A stretch of DNA of 64,000 nucleotides from Bacillus pseudomycoides (GCF_022811845.1 NZ_CP064266.1:3720001-3784000), one strand, 5' to 3'. Shown: positions 1-8,440, counted from the stretch's first letter. Numbers and translations: made by a program. The notes: generated by a model not told the origin, from the letters alone.

Positions 1-76
1 TAATGATGCAGTAATTATTTTAAAGTACGGTACGGTGCGTAGCATACGATACGAGATACTAGACATATATTCATGA
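1..76 (+). CDS. C-terminal end of an unidentified protein (partial)
   Basis: An open frame enters from the left edge (codons in phase with base 2) and ends at a TGA, leaving about 24 residues that end in YEILDIYS. A good intrinsic terminator follows 11 bases later, which supports this being the true end of a gene. Too little is present to name a family. Confidence 0.45.
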   Translation, partial: NDAVIILKYGTVRSIRYEILDIYS

Positions 77-87
77 ATGATAAGCGG

Positions 88-115
88 AAAGCTAGTATGC
101 CTACTAGCTTTTTTT
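88..115 (+). terminator. intrinsic terminator
   Basis: Ten-base arms (AAAGCTAGTA / TACTAGCTTT) surround a 4-base loop and run into a T tract. It closes the gene that enters from the left edge. Confidence 0.8.
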
Positions 116-213
116 ATGAAAAAATTTTTGAAGATAAGCTTATGTGATAAGCGTTTTTTCATCGTTTGCATATACTGTTATCAAAATCACGACTTTAAAA
201 AGGAGAGAGATAA

Positions 214-876
214 ATGGCACGAAAAAAACAACCTAAATATAATGTAGGAGACATAGTCGTGATTACGCTATATGGGACTGTCGGTAAAATTACAAATATG
301 AAAATATTAGATGGCGTTTATGTATATGAAGTTAATAATCATGATGGATATTATGTGGAACAAACACTTCAACATGTCACGGAACAAGAAATGAAAAAAG
401 GTGAAACAGAATGGATTGAATTACATTATCAGTTTACATTCGGTGACCTAGTGCAAGTTACGGGATATGATAAAGATGTTTTTCGTATTGTTGGGTTTCG
501 CACAGAGGTGTGGCGGTATAAAAATGATGCTTGGGAAGATACAATATATGAATTATCGAGAATTACAGATGGTGAGTGGTTAGAGGCTGATGAATCAGAT
601 TTAACTTTGCTTGCGAATGCACAAACTGCTAATGCAATCTTGAAAAAGCTAAAACAAGATAAAGCAGGGATGAATAAATTAGATTTAGGAAAATTGAAGT
701 CAATTAACAACACAAAAAAAGTGAGTATTAAAACAAACAGACAAGAGATTATTGATGGATTATTAGATATCTATAATGACTATCAATTACTATATGAAAC
801 ATTTCAAGATGAAGAATATAAAATTGTTATGGATGTCGTTCATAATTATTTAGTTAAATTAACAGAGAAAAAATAG
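214..876 (+). CDS. yodN: YodN-like conserved protein
   Basis: A 220-residue soluble protein with no signal peptide or membrane segment. AAGGAGAGAG lies just upstream of the ATG. The first 130 residues have two beta-rich stretches starting 'YNVGDIVVITLYGTVG' and 'FTFGDLVQVTGY', like small SH3/KOW-type barrels; the last third is charged and helical. Its neighbours (a YozD homologue and a PAP2 phosphatase) reproduce the yodM-yozD-yodN neighbourhood of B. subtilis, which is the main reason for the name. The function of YodN is not established. The symbol rests on synteny plus remembered similarity, so it is moderate. Confidence 0.6.
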   Translation: MARKKQPKYNVGDIVVITLYGTVGKITNMKILDGVYVYEVNNHDGYYVEQTLQHVTEQEMKKGETEWIELHYQFTFGDLVQVTGYDKDVFRIVGFRTEVWRYKNDAWEDTIYELSRITDGEWLEADESDLTLLANAQTANAILKKLKQDKAGMNKLDLGKLKSINNTKKVSIKTNRQEIIDGLLDIYNDYQLLYETFQDEEYKIVMDVVHNYLVKLTEKK

Positions 877-1032
877 TTAAAAATTAAGAAGGAACTGAAC
901 AAAAATATATACTGTGTAAGGTATACCTACAATTGTTAAAAAAATAATAAGCCCTTTAATGACAGAGTCTGCCCATTTATCTTCATGCACGAACTCTTCT
1001 TTTCTTTGCTCTACTTTATATTGGTATTCCAT
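877..1032 (-). CDS. small single-pass membrane protein, 51 aa
   Basis: The reverse strand encodes 51 residues beginning MEYQYKVEQRKEEF, with a charged N-terminal half and one hydrophobic helix (roughly residues 26-48, 'VIKGLIIFLTIVGIPYTVYI'). The ribosome site AAGGGGGAAAT precedes the ATG. It converges on the yodN-like gene and abuts its stop codon directly. It looks like one of the short one-helix proteins common in the B. cereus group. I cannot name its family or job. Confidence 0.7.
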   Translation of the reverse strand: MEYQYKVEQRKEEFVHEDKWADSVIKGLIIFLTIVGIPYTVYIFVQFLLNF

Positions 1033-1192
1033 TTTTTATTTCCCCCTTCAAATAGCTTGTACTACAATCGTATGCTGGAAGTCGAAGTGATATGACAGGC
1101 AAGTATAATATGGAAAAGAAAATCTATTTTTATCATCTCGTATACATAATTTTGAAATTTTTTCATAAAACAGAAATAAAGGAGTGATGCTC

Positions 1193-1372
1193 ATGAAGGA
1201 AATTGAAGTCGTAATTGATACAGAAGAAATTGCGGAGTTTTTTTATGAGCAACTAATTGAGAGAGGGTATGTACCAAAGCGAGAAGAAATTGAAGATCTT
1301 GCTGATATTACATTTGAGTACTTATTAGAAAAATGTATGATTGATGAAGTATTTGATGAAGATGAAGGATGA
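1193..1372 (+). CDS. yozD: YozD family protein
   Basis: A 59-residue acidic protein starting MKEIEVVIDTEEIAEFFYEQ and ending in an Asp/Glu-rich tail. It closely recalls B. subtilis YozD, which is the same size and sits in the same neighbourhood. The start at this ATG is chosen because AAAGGAG ends 8 bases before it; upstream GTG and ATG codons in the same frame overlap or touch that ribosome site. Function unknown. Confidence 0.8.
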   Translation: MKEIEVVIDTEEIAEFFYEQLIERGYVPKREEIEDLADITFEYLLEKCMIDEVFDEDEG

Positions 1373-1495
1373 AAGTAACGGCGGGATCTACTCGTCGTTT
1401 TTTACACTTTAAAATGCTTTCTTTACAAACTTGTCACAAACATAAAGGATGATTATTGGTATAATAAAAAGAAATTTCACATAAGAGGTGAAGGG

Positions 1496-1687
1496 ATGTT
1501 CAAAAAAATTATTGATTCTTTACTAGGAAAGAAAAATAGATATCGTTCCTACTCAAGTAGTGATTATCGTCATAGAGGTCGCTCGTATTCAAGTAGCGAT
1601 TATAACAAGAGAAGAAATTCTCATGGTTATGGACATCAGCACTATAAAAGAAAACGTAAAAGCCATAGTTTTTTTTCAAGTAGTTGA
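1496..1687 (+). CDS. short basic Ser/Arg/Tyr-rich protein
   Basis: A 63-residue, strongly basic protein. After an amphipathic start (MFKKIIDSLLGKKNRY) it carries two copies of an 8-residue unit, YSSSDYRH and YSSSDYNK, each preceded by a basic stretch, then a His/Arg/Lys-rich tail ending FFSSS. AGAGGTGAAGGG directly precedes the ATG. Its TGA overlaps the ATG of the downstream Ser/Thr kinase, so the two are translationally coupled. I infer that the repeated Ser/Tyr clusters could be a substrate or regulator of that kinase; nothing in the sequence proves it. Confidence 0.75.
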   Translation: MFKKIIDSLLGKKNRYRSYSSSDYRHRGRSYSSSDYNKRRNSHGYGHQHYKRKRKSHSFFSSS

Positions 1688-2508
1688 TGAAGTGGCGTAA
1701 TATACTTGCTTGGTTTGATAGGCCGCTGCGCAATGATATAATTGTTACGCAGCGCTATAAAATTGAATCAGTAATTGGAATGGGCAGCTATGGCTTTACA
1801 TATATCGTTTATGATTTGCAAACGAAAGAAAAAAAGGTTTTGAAACAATTAAGACAGAGTAAGCAAAGGTATATGTCGGGTAGAAGGTCATTTGCACAGG
1901 AGCAAACAATTTTAAAACAGCTAGATCATCCGGCAATACCAAGCTTATATGATAGTTTTATATGGAAAAAACAGCCGTTTTTTGTAATGGAGTACATGCC
2001 CGGTAAGAATTTCGAAGACTTCATTTTCAAAGATGGACATGTATATGAAGAGCGTGAAGTTTTTCAGATTTTATATAAGGTACTTGAGCTTGTTTCTTAT
2101 TTTCATAGTAAAGGTATTATTCATCGAGACTTACGAACCCCAAACATTTTAATGAAAGATGGGCAGATTAGCATAATTGATTTTGGATTAGCTAGATTTA
2201 TAGGAGAAATCGATGAGCGAGCATCGATCTATGAAGGAGAACAAGCCTATATGCGGGAGGTTCACTATCGCAGTGATTTTTATGCATTAGGTCACTTTAC
2301 ATTATTTTTATTGTATTCTGGTTATGAGTCTACTGTAAAAGAAGAAAGGCCATGGTATGAAGAGTTACAGTTAGCGAAAGAAAACCGCGAAATTATTATG
2401 CGAATGTTACGGATGAAGACGCCATATTATGAAGGTGTACAAGAGGTTAGAAAAGATGTACGCCATACACTAGAAAGGATGGGGGATACATGTTTCAAAA
2501 GTTTTTAG
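1687..2508 (+). CDS. Hanks-type serine/threonine protein kinase
   Basis: A 273-residue cytoplasmic protein kinase. The glycine loop GMGSYGF lies near residue 31, an invariant-lysine candidate is in 'KKVLKQL', the catalytic loop reads HRDLRTPNIL (Arg-Thr replaces the usual Lys-Pro), and the metal-binding loop is DFGLARF near residue 165. There are no PASTA repeats and no transmembrane helix, unlike PrkC. The ATG overlaps the stop of the preceding small basic gene and the gene's end overlaps the start of spo0M by 19 bases, so the three genes form a compact operon. An alternative TTG one codon earlier is possible. The arginine in the catalytic loop may alter activity but the core Asp and Asn remain. 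Confidence 0.85.
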   Translation: MKWRNILAWFDRPLRNDIIVTQRYKIESVIGMGSYGFTYIVYDLQTKEKKVLKQLRQSKQRYMSGRRSFAQEQTILKQLDHPAIPSLYDSFIWKKQPFFVMEYMPGKNFEDFIFKDGHVYEEREVFQILYKVLELVSYFHSKGIIHRDLRTPNILMKDGQISIIDFGLARFIGEIDERASIYEGEQAYMREVHYRSDFYALGHFTLFLLYSGYESTVKEERPWYEELQLAKENREIIMRMLRMKTPYYEGVQEVRKDVRHTLERMGDTCFKSF

Positions 2509-3245
2509 CAAGCGTTGGAATAGGAAGTGCGAAAGTCGATACAGTTCTTGAGAAAGAAGAATATTTAGTAGGAGAAGAAATTGTAGGTGTGGTTCATATT
2601 ACGGGTGGATCGGTTGGGCAACAAATTGAAAGCATTTACTTAACATTAACAACGTCGTATGTACGAGAAGTGGATGATAAAAAAGTAAGCGCTACATTTG
2701 ATTTAGAGCGAGTACGTTTAACGGATCCTATTACGGTATCTTCAAACGAAAAAGTAGAAATTCCATTTTCATTCCCAATGCCAATTGAAGCGCCACTTAC
2801 ATTTGGAAGGAAAAATGTTTGGGTTCATACAGGTCTGGATATTAAGCGAAGTATTGATCCGAGTGATCGTGATTACATTCAGGTGTTGCCGAATGCATTA
2901 TTAAACAGTGTTTTAGATAGTGTAAACCAACTAGGATTTAGACTTCATCAAGCAGAGTGCGAAGAGCTGCCACGTTATTTACGTACGAATATTCCATTCG
3001 CGCAAGAATTTGAGTTTGTACCAGTTTCGGGGCAATATTATGGGAAATTAGATGAATTGGAATTATTGATTTTACCACGTGCTTATGATCGATTAGATAT
3101 TGTTATGGAAGTAGATAGAAAAGCCCGTGGTTTAGCAGGATTATTTTCAGAAGCCTTAGACTTAGATGAAAGAGTCGTTCGCTTTACTGTAACGCGTGAA
3201 GATATTCCCGCTATGCAGCAAAAAATTAACAATTATATTTCTTAA
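2490..3245 (+). CDS. spo0M: sporulation-control protein Spo0M
   Basis: A 251-residue protein with the arrestin-like Spo0M fold: 'VDTVLEKEEYLVGEEIVGVV' near the start, beta-strand-rich throughout, and 'PFSFPMPIEAPLTFG' in the middle. Spo0M modulates sporulation in Bacillus, and its loss impairs the phosphorelay stage. The GGGGG ribosome site lies inside the end of the kinase gene. The overlap with the kinase suggests shared expression, and phosphorylation of Spo0M or its partners by that kinase is a reasonable but untested idea. A terminator follows. Confidence 0.9.
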   Translation: MFQKFLASVGIGSAKVDTVLEKEEYLVGEEIVGVVHITGGSVGQQIESIYLTLTTSYVREVDDKKVSATFDLERVRLTDPITVSSNEKVEIPFSFPMPIEAPLTFGRKNVWVHTGLDIKRSIDPSDRDYIQVLPNALLNSVLDSVNQLGFRLHQAECEELPRYLRTNIPFAQEFEFVPVSGQYYGKLDELELLILPRAYDRLDIVMEVDRKARGLAGLFSEALDLDERVVRFTVTREDIPAMQQKINNYIS

Positions 3246-3259
3246 TAAATGATGCATAA

Positions 3260-3304
3260 AAAAGAAATGGAGAGGAAAACTAAAACAACCGCTCCATTTT
3301 TTAT
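3260..3304 (+). terminator. intrinsic terminator after spo0M
   Basis: AAATGGAG pairs with CTCCATTT across a 19-base loop and is followed by a T-rich tract. It ends the kinase-spo0M transcript. Confidence 0.75.
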
Positions 3305-3321
3305 TTTTATATAGTGAGGTT

Positions 3322-3963
3322 ATGTATGTGAAACGATATCGGCATGTATACTTGTTAAGTACGTTACTAATTTGTTTTGTCGGATTATCACTTTCGTATC
3401 ATACCACTTGTGTAGAGAGATTTGATGATGTTATTTCCGGGTTTATTCAAAGTTTTCGGAACGATTATTTGACAGCTTATTTCACCTGGATGTCTTATAT
3501 TGGTTCAAAAAAAATATATTTCCCACTACTAATTATAGTTGTAATGTACTTTCTCATTCGAAAAAAGTTGTTAGGTGCGTTATTTTTAATCATTAATTAT
3601 TATGGATCTCGCTACTTAAACAGCCTCTTAAAATTATGGTACGAACGACCAAGACCAGATGTGTCGCAGCTTGTTACAGCTACAGGATACAGTTTTCCAA
3701 GCGGACATACGATGAATGCTACAGCATTTTTAGGGTTTATCGCTTATGTAACAATCACAGAACATCGCATTACACTGCATAGAAAGCTGTTGATTATTTT
3801 TATTACATGTTTCGTTATATTTTCTATTTCCGTTAGCCGCGTATATCTTGGGGTCCATTATCCATCCGATATACTAGCGGGCTGGGCAGCGGGTGGAAGT
3901 TGGCTTATTTTATGTATTATGTTCCATCAAGCATTCATCAAAAAAGAACCTATGTCATCATAG
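3322..3963 (+). CDS. PAP2 (type 2 phosphatidic acid phosphatase) family membrane protein
   Basis: A 213-residue integral membrane lipid phosphatase. It has an N-terminal hydrophobic helix and the three PAP2 signature blocks: 'KLWYERPRP', 'FPSGHT' and 'SRVYLGVHYPSDILAG'. Substrates of such proteins are typically undecaprenyl pyrophosphate or phosphatidylglycerol phosphate. It corresponds in context to B. subtilis yodM. GTGAGG sits only two bases before this ATG; a GTG two codons later (3328) has better spacing and may be the real start. Its last 14 bases overlap the convergent CDF transporter gene. Confidence 0.85.
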   Translation: MYVKRYRHVYLLSTLLICFVGLSLSYHTTCVERFDDVISGFIQSFRNDYLTAYFTWMSYIGSKKIYFPLLIIVVMYFLIRKKLLGALFLIINYYGSRYLNSLLKLWYERPRPDVSQLVTATGYSFPSGHTMNATAFLGFIAYVTITEHRITLHRKLLIIFITCFVIFSISVSRVYLGVHYPSDILAGWAAGGSWLILCIMFHQAFIKKEPMSS

Positions 3964-4831
3964 GTTCTTTTTGCTTAGGTTCAACATGAATATGAGTGTG
4001 TAAAATCCCAAATTTTTGTTCTAACATTTCCTCAATTTTATCAGTAATATGATGGCTTCTACTCACGTCCATATGAGCATCGACTTCAATTGTAATATCT
4101 ACATACGTTTGGTTTCCGTACATACGTGCCCGAATATCAACAATATGTTCCACACCAGAAACAAGTTTGACAGCTTGTGAATATTCCTCCATTTTATCCG
4201 GATCAATGCCATCGGTTAACATATGAGAAGCTTCTACAAAGATATCCCATGCAGTTTTGCAAATGATAAAACCAACAAGTAGGGCCGCGATTGGATCGAG
4301 AATAGGCATGTGAAACTGAGAAGCGACAATGCCGATAACTGTACCGATACTAACGAGGGCATCCGATAAATTATCTTTTGCTGCGGCTTCTAGTGCTTTA
4401 CTTTTTGTACGCTGTGCAATTTTACTGTTATATTTGTACACGATGTACATGACGACAGCACAAAATAAGGCAACCCAGGCTGCAAGCATACTTGGTATGT
4501 TTTTTTGTGGATTAAAAAATGATTGAATCGCACTCACAATAACTTCTAAACCAACAGTTACCATGATAAAGGAGGCAACAAGTGAAGCAATTTGTTCTGC
4601 ACGTGAATGACCATATGGATGATCTGGATCACGAGGTTTTCGAGAAATTTTTAAACCGATTAATACAGCTAAAGAAGCACCAATATCTGTTAAATTATTT
4701 AAACCGTCCGCACGTAATGCACTGGAAAGAGCAATATAGCTAATTACGATTTTCAGTGATGACAAAAATATGTAGGCGATAATGCTGACAATAGCTCCTT
4801 TATCAGCTTCTTTATTAGAAAGTGAATTCAT
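3950..4831 (-). CDS. cation diffusion facilitator family transporter
   Basis: A 293-residue CDF exporter with about six transmembrane helices. Visible landmarks are 'DGLNNLTDIGASL' in helix 2, 'HPYGHSRAEQIASL' in the first cytoplasmic loop, an Asp pair in the helix containing 'DNLSDALVSIG', and a C-terminal cytoplasmic domain ending in a His-rich stretch 'GILHTHIHVEP'. The family exports divalent metals by proton exchange; Bacillus relatives MneP and MneS export manganese. The ATG is preferred because AAAGGTGA lies about nine bases upstream; an in-frame GTG at 4840 overlaps that site. Confidence 0.85.
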   Translation of the reverse strand: MNSLSNKEADKGAIVSIIAYIFLSSLKIVISYIALSSALRADGLNNLTDIGASLAVLIGLKISRKPRDPDHPYGHSRAEQIASLVASFIMVTVGLEVIVSAIQSFFNPQKNIPSMLAAWVALFCAVVMYIVYKYNSKIAQRTKSKALEAAAKDNLSDALVSIGTVIGIVASQFHMPILDPIAALLVGFIICKTAWDIFVEASHMLTDGIDPDKMEEYSQAVKLVSGVEHIVDIRARMYGNQTYVDITIEVDAHMDVSRSHHITDKIEEMLEQKFGILHTHIHVEPKQKEPMMT

Positions 4832-5081
4832 AACGATCACTCACCTTTCTGTTAGGAATTTCTTTCTAGTAATAGAGTATCAAACGAAACTTGTGTGGGT
4901 CTATACAAACATTGTTGACGCTTTATAGCTTTTTAAGTAGGAGGTAACAAAGTTAGCTTAGGGCAAAAGATTAATATATGTACATCAATAATATTTCTGA
5001 TTATAATTAAGGTGAAAATATTAGTAGTATATGGGGGAATAACAATCAGTTAATAAAAAGGCAACAATTAAAATAGGAGCA

Positions 5082-5831
5082 TTGTTTACAATTTTATTAA
5101 TTGTATGTGTTTTTTATGGGTATAAGAGTTTAAATAGTTTTTTACTCTGGAATGAACTCGGTGATTTAAAGATGATTTCAAGTGATAAAGAAGTTGCAGA
5201 TGGTATCTACTTTGTAAGAGGAAAGATATATTCTGAACATGTAACAGGAGATGAAACGCTACTTGCAGATGGGTATGCGGTAGTGAATCGAATTCAAAAG
5301 AAAAAAACGACATACTATACTCAGACTTCTGCACCAAATCGTTCTTTATGGAGTAACGGTCAAGTGACAGCTTTTTATAATGAACCAATACATATTGGAA
5401 ACAAAGAATTAAAATTAATAAATAAAGAAAATGTGTCTCTTGAAACACCCTTTATGGAATTAAATAGTCAGAATGTAATTTCAACAAGAATAAATGATAT
5501 TCAGGCGAATGCTACAAAGTTAGCAGATGGAAAAAAACGCTTTTATTCATTTAGAGCAGTAGAAAATAAAGAAAATGTAGTTGTGCTTGGGTCAGTAGAT
5601 GGAAAAATAATAAAAGAATTACCTAATAGATATGGGAAATCTGTTTATATTGGAAATACCAAGGAACAAATTATAGATAGATTAAAGAGTGAAAACAACA
5701 AAAATTGGATGTACTTTTCTGTCCTTGTTGTATTAACCAGTATTAGTGGGTTTGTATTATATATGTATGGGAAAGGGAAATGGACAAAAGATGTTTTTGT
5801 TTTTACATTTTTCGGGAGAAAGATAAATTAA
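5082..5831 (+). CDS. membrane-anchored protein of unknown function, uncertain start
   Basis: About 249 residues with a hydrophobic N-terminal helix (FTILLIVCVFYGY), a roughly 190-residue extracytoplasmic region and a C-terminal helix (WMYFSVLVVLTSISGFVLY). The frame is open upstream to 5043 and reads VNKKATIKIGA before the TTG used here. The natural start position, nine or so bases after a GGGGG ribosome site, is GTT at 5049, which is not a start codon. So either the TTG with a close TAGGAG is used or the start codon has mutated. The middle resembles E3-ligase-like bacterial membrane proteins only vaguely; I do not assign a function. A terminator follows the stop. Confidence 0.55.
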   Translation: MFTILLIVCVFYGYKSLNSFLLWNELGDLKMISSDKEVADGIYFVRGKIYSEHVTGDETLLADGYAVVNRIQKKKTTYYTQTSAPNRSLWSNGQVTAFYNEPIHIGNKELKLINKENVSLETPFMELNSQNVISTRINDIQANATKLADGKKRFYSFRAVENKENVVVLGSVDGKIIKELPNRYGKSVYIGNTKEQIIDRLKSENNKNWMYFSVLVVLTSISGFVLYMYGKGKWTKDVFVFTFFGRKIN

Positions 5832-5866
5832 AGAGGACGCACCTTTGCATCCTCTTTAAAAATTTA
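5830..5866 (+). terminator. intrinsic terminator
   Basis: AAAGAGGA and TCCTCTTT form a stem just after the stop codon of the membrane-protein gene, followed by an A/T-rich tract. Confidence 0.65.
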
Positions 5867-6237
5867 TATGAGTTCTTTTCGTAAGGAGAGTTCTTCTTCA
5901 TTTTGATATCCAGTAAAATGAGGAAGTAGTTTAGTGTAAAGTATATATGAAATAGTGAATATGTGTTTTAGCTGTTTAAAATCTCGTATTAAAATATTGT
6001 TGAATTTGTTTTGGATACTTATAGAATATTATTATTTCATAATGTTTCATATAGAAATAAGTATTAGAAAGAATTAATACATAGAAAATAGTTATTTCTG
6101 TTTTTAGGGTGTTATTATAGTGAAAAATAATAACGTCTATGAATGATAGGAAGAAGACTCACCTCAAAGTATATTTTTATTGAACGAATGGTTAGAAATA
6201 ACTTAGTACATGCAAATAATTACTTAAGAAAAAGATT

Positions 6238-6294
6238 TAGATAGGCAGAAAAAAGATTCCATATTCAAATTGGAATCTTTTTTCTGCCTATCTA
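6238..6294. repeat. long perfect palindrome (24-bp arms)
   Basis: Arms TAGATAGGCAGAAAAAAGAT... and its exact complement (24 bases each) flank a 9-base loop. A6 and T6 runs sit inside the stem rather than after it. No gene abuts it on the left for almost 400 bases. It could act as a bidirectional terminator or be a remnant of a mobile element; the flanking stretch from 5867 to 6237 shows no convincing gene. Confidence 0.7.
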
Positions 6295-6310
6295 AGGGAA
6301 TGTTGTTTAT

Positions 6311-6440
6311 CTATAAGACCCCGCCTTAAAATTCAGCGAAAGCAAAGCAGTTAGGCAGGGAATAAACGGTCAGTAAAAGCACGATTCGTTCAATTAATAA
6401 TTAGTGGGGGATGAAGCCCCCACACTGATTAAAGTTTCAC
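6311..6440. repeat. bcr1 repeat, copy 1 (shortened left side)
   Basis: Contains the shared core 'CTTAAAATTCAGCGAAAGCA', the 'GTGGGGGATGAAG' block and the end 'GATTAAAGTTTCAC', and is flanked on both sides by TTTAT. This matches the B. cereus group bcr1 element, which is about 155 bp and inserts at TTTAT. The left end lacks part of the 'CATTAACGGGCAGTAAGAC' segment seen in the other copies in this window. It is a known non-coding repeat thought to be mobile. Confidence 0.85.
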
Positions 6441-6466
6441 TTTATTACATAAATATTTTGTTTGAA

Positions 6467-6781
6467 TTAGTATACTTCTAAAAACTCAGTAACTTGCTCT
6501 TCTGTTTTTGCATTTGCACTATGTAAATGACCAAGTTTTTCACCATTTTGATACACTAATAAGCTAGGAATTCCCATTACTTGATATTCTTCCGCAATAC
6601 TTGGGAACTCATCTTTATTAATAGAATACCATTCAAATTTATTGAATTCTTCCATTACATCTCCGATAAAATTGTCCATACGAACACAATCTGGGCACCA
6701 TGTAGTGAAGAACTTTACTACTATTGGCTCCTCGCTTGTGATGATGTCCTTAAATTCCTTGTCACTCTTGATTTCTTTCAT
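6467..6781 (-). CDS. thioredoxin family protein
   Basis: A 104-residue cytoplasmic thioredoxin-fold protein. The active site reads FFTTWCPDCVRMD (CxxC with Pro-Asp between the cysteines), and the cis-proline loop is 'GIPSLLVYQNGEKLG'. The CPDC motif differs from the CGPC of housekeeping TrxA and is typical of small accessory thioredoxins in Bacillus. AAAGGAG precedes the ATG by nine bases. A truncated second copy of its first third lies at 9055-9155 in the same orientation, also followed by integrase sequence. This copy appears intact. Confidence 0.85.
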   Translation of the reverse strand: MKEIKSDKEFKDIITSEEPIVVKFFTTWCPDCVRMDNFIGDVMEEFNKFEWYSINKDEFPSIAEEYQVMGIPSLLVYQNGEKLGHLHSANAKTEEQVTEFLEVY

Positions 6782-6860
6782 GTTTTTTGCTCCTTTCAAT
6801 TTTATACGAATCTGCTAGTATTTTTATGCAAAATCCGTATTTGCAAACATTTTGCAAACA

Positions 6861-7226
6861 TTAGTGTTTTTGAAATAGATTGTTTACAAAATCCTCGACT
6901 GCTTTTTCTTGTAGGCCTGGCACAACATGCGAGTAGGTGTCTAATGTGATGCCTACTCTTTTATGTCCTAGACGTTCACTTACAATCTTCGGATGAATAC
7001 CCTGTTTCAACATTAAAGTTGCATGAGTATGTCTTAGATCATGGAACCGAATATCAGGAACCTCACTTTTCTTTATAAGCTTTTTCCAGAGCTGTGTCAA
7101 ACTTCTGAAATTGCAAGGATTACCGTTAAAGGTAGGGCAGACTAAATCATAGTTATTATATTCACTTCCGTACCGTTCTTTTTCTACATGTATTCGTTCA
7201 TGATGTTCTTTCAGAGCGTGCAATTT
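6861..7226 (-). pseudogene. tyrosine recombinase (integrase), C-terminal fragment
   Basis: About 120 residues matching only the catalytic C-terminus of a phage or ICE integrase. It has 'IRFHDLRHTHATLMLKQG' with the first catalytic Arg, 'SERLGHKRVGITLDTYSH' with the second conserved block and the nucleophilic Tyr. The N-terminal arm-binding and core-binding domains are missing: homology stops near 7227, where an unrelated gene on the other strand begins. Two TTTGCAAAC-type motifs near 6840-6860 lie just beyond the integrase end, where an attachment site would be expected. Non-functional remnant. Confidence 0.8.
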
Positions 7227-7773
7227 GCAACTAGAAGACATTTGATGTGCGTACATGATATGGGTGGTATACGAAATGCAAATAGGATTATGGGTGATTT
7301 GAAACCATATGTCAGTAAGGCGATACACGGGAAGGAGTATGTATATTATCTCAATAAAGAAGGTTATTCGTTGTTTGGTGAAGGTGCTGTTGTTTCAAGA
7401 GGAAAAATGGCACATGCATTGCTACAAAATGAAGCTTGGTTACATTTGTTCTGTCCAGACGATTGGCAAGTTGAAACGGAAATACGTTATAGAAAGAATG
7501 GAGAGAAAAAGAAGATTATTCCAGATGTAAAATACAGAGATGAAGAAGGGATACTTCATGCAGTTGAAGTAGATCGTTAACAAAAAATGAAGATTAATGA
7601 AGAAAAGCTAAAAAAAGTATGAAGAGTTTACGCAAATGTATAAGCAAAAATATAACGGAAAGGTGCCAATTATTCATTTCTTTACAGTTACAAAATATAG
7701 GGAAAAGAAATTGGAACAGTTAGCAGCAAAATATGATATATATGTGAAGGTTTATGTGATTCAAAGTATATAA
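7227..7773 (+). pseudogene. replication-relaxation family protein, 5'-truncated and frameshifted
   Basis: The frame reads 'GGIRNANRIMGDLKPYVSKA', 'EYVYYLNKEGYSLFGEG' and 'NEAWLHLFCPDDWQVETEI', the pattern of the plasmid/ICE replication-relaxation family. An in-frame TAA lies at 7578-7580 and a frameshift in an A7 run near 7612; in the new frame the protein continues 'YEEFTQMYKQKYNGKVPI' to a stop at 7773. The N-terminal winged-helix is absent. The junction with the integrase fragment at about 7227 marks a deletion or recombination scar. Confidence 0.7.
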
Positions 7774-7779
7774 GAGTGT

Positions 7780-7822
7780 AGCAAAAAAATAACCGCCCCT
7801 TTACTTATAAGTAAAGGGGCGG
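7780..7822 (-). terminator. intrinsic terminator of the 204-aa gene
   Basis: A perfect 30-base palindrome (CCGCCCCTTTACTTA and its complement) immediately follows the stop codon of the minus-strand gene and is followed, on that strand, by TTATTTTTTT. Very strong terminator. Confidence 0.9.
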
Positions 7823-7825
7823 GGG

Positions 7826-8440
7826 TTACGAGGGATAAACATCTTCAAATTTAATCCCAACAAGCAGATGTTTCATCATTATAAGGCATTGTGCACTATC
7901 ATTAACTGTGAAAGAACAAACTTCCTGTTTAGTTTTTTTTACAACCAAAACATCAAAACTAATGGCTAAAACGTCTGTAAGATAGTCTTTGTCCTGAGTA
8001 TCTATAGCGATTAAAATATTATAAGTATATCTTGGAAAAACACTCCCATTGTTATACCAGAAGATCCATGGTTCAGCATCTTGCTTATTTAAATTAATAA
8101 ACATGTTAGTAATAGCATCGGTCACCTGACTCACAATATCTTGGTTTATACTTTCTCCCCAACGATAAGTAGGAAATGCTAATATATCTTTAATAATCAG
8201 ATTACTAATTTTCTCAATCAATTCTGAAATTTGAAGTGCTTCTCCGCCGATGATTGCTTCCTGTGACGAATCCAAAAAGTTTATATCACGATTTGATTCT
8301 AGCACGTTGACTAGAGTGCGAGGATCAGCGAAATCATTAAAATCCATATCCAATTCTTCAAAGAATTTCTTTAATTTAAGAACTTGTCCCAAATGTTTTT
8401 GTTTCACAGCAAACACATTATGAAAGTGATTATTCCCCAT
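7826..8440 (-). CDS. hypothetical protein, 204 aa
   Basis: I do not recognise this family. The protein is soluble, acidic and mostly helical in its first 120 residues ('LGQVLKLKKFFEELDMDFND'), with a beta-rich second half ('YTYNILIAIDTQDKDYL', 'FDVLVVKKTKQEVCSFTVND'). AGAAGGGA lies ten bases before the ATG and a strong terminator follows, so it is a self-contained, apparently intact transcription unit. It sits between remnants of mobile elements, so it may be cargo such as an immunity or defence protein, but that is only inferred from context. Confidence 0.7.
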   Translation of the reverse strand: MGNNHFHNVFAVKQKHLGQVLKLKKFFEELDMDFNDFADPRTLVNVLESNRDINFLDSSQEAIIGGEALQISELIEKISNLIIKDILAFPTYRWGESINQDIVSQVTDAITNMFINLNKQDAEPWIFWYNNGSVFPRYTYNILIAIDTQDKDYLTDVLAISFDVLVVKKTKQEVCSFTVNDSAQCLIMMKHLLVGIKFEDVYPS

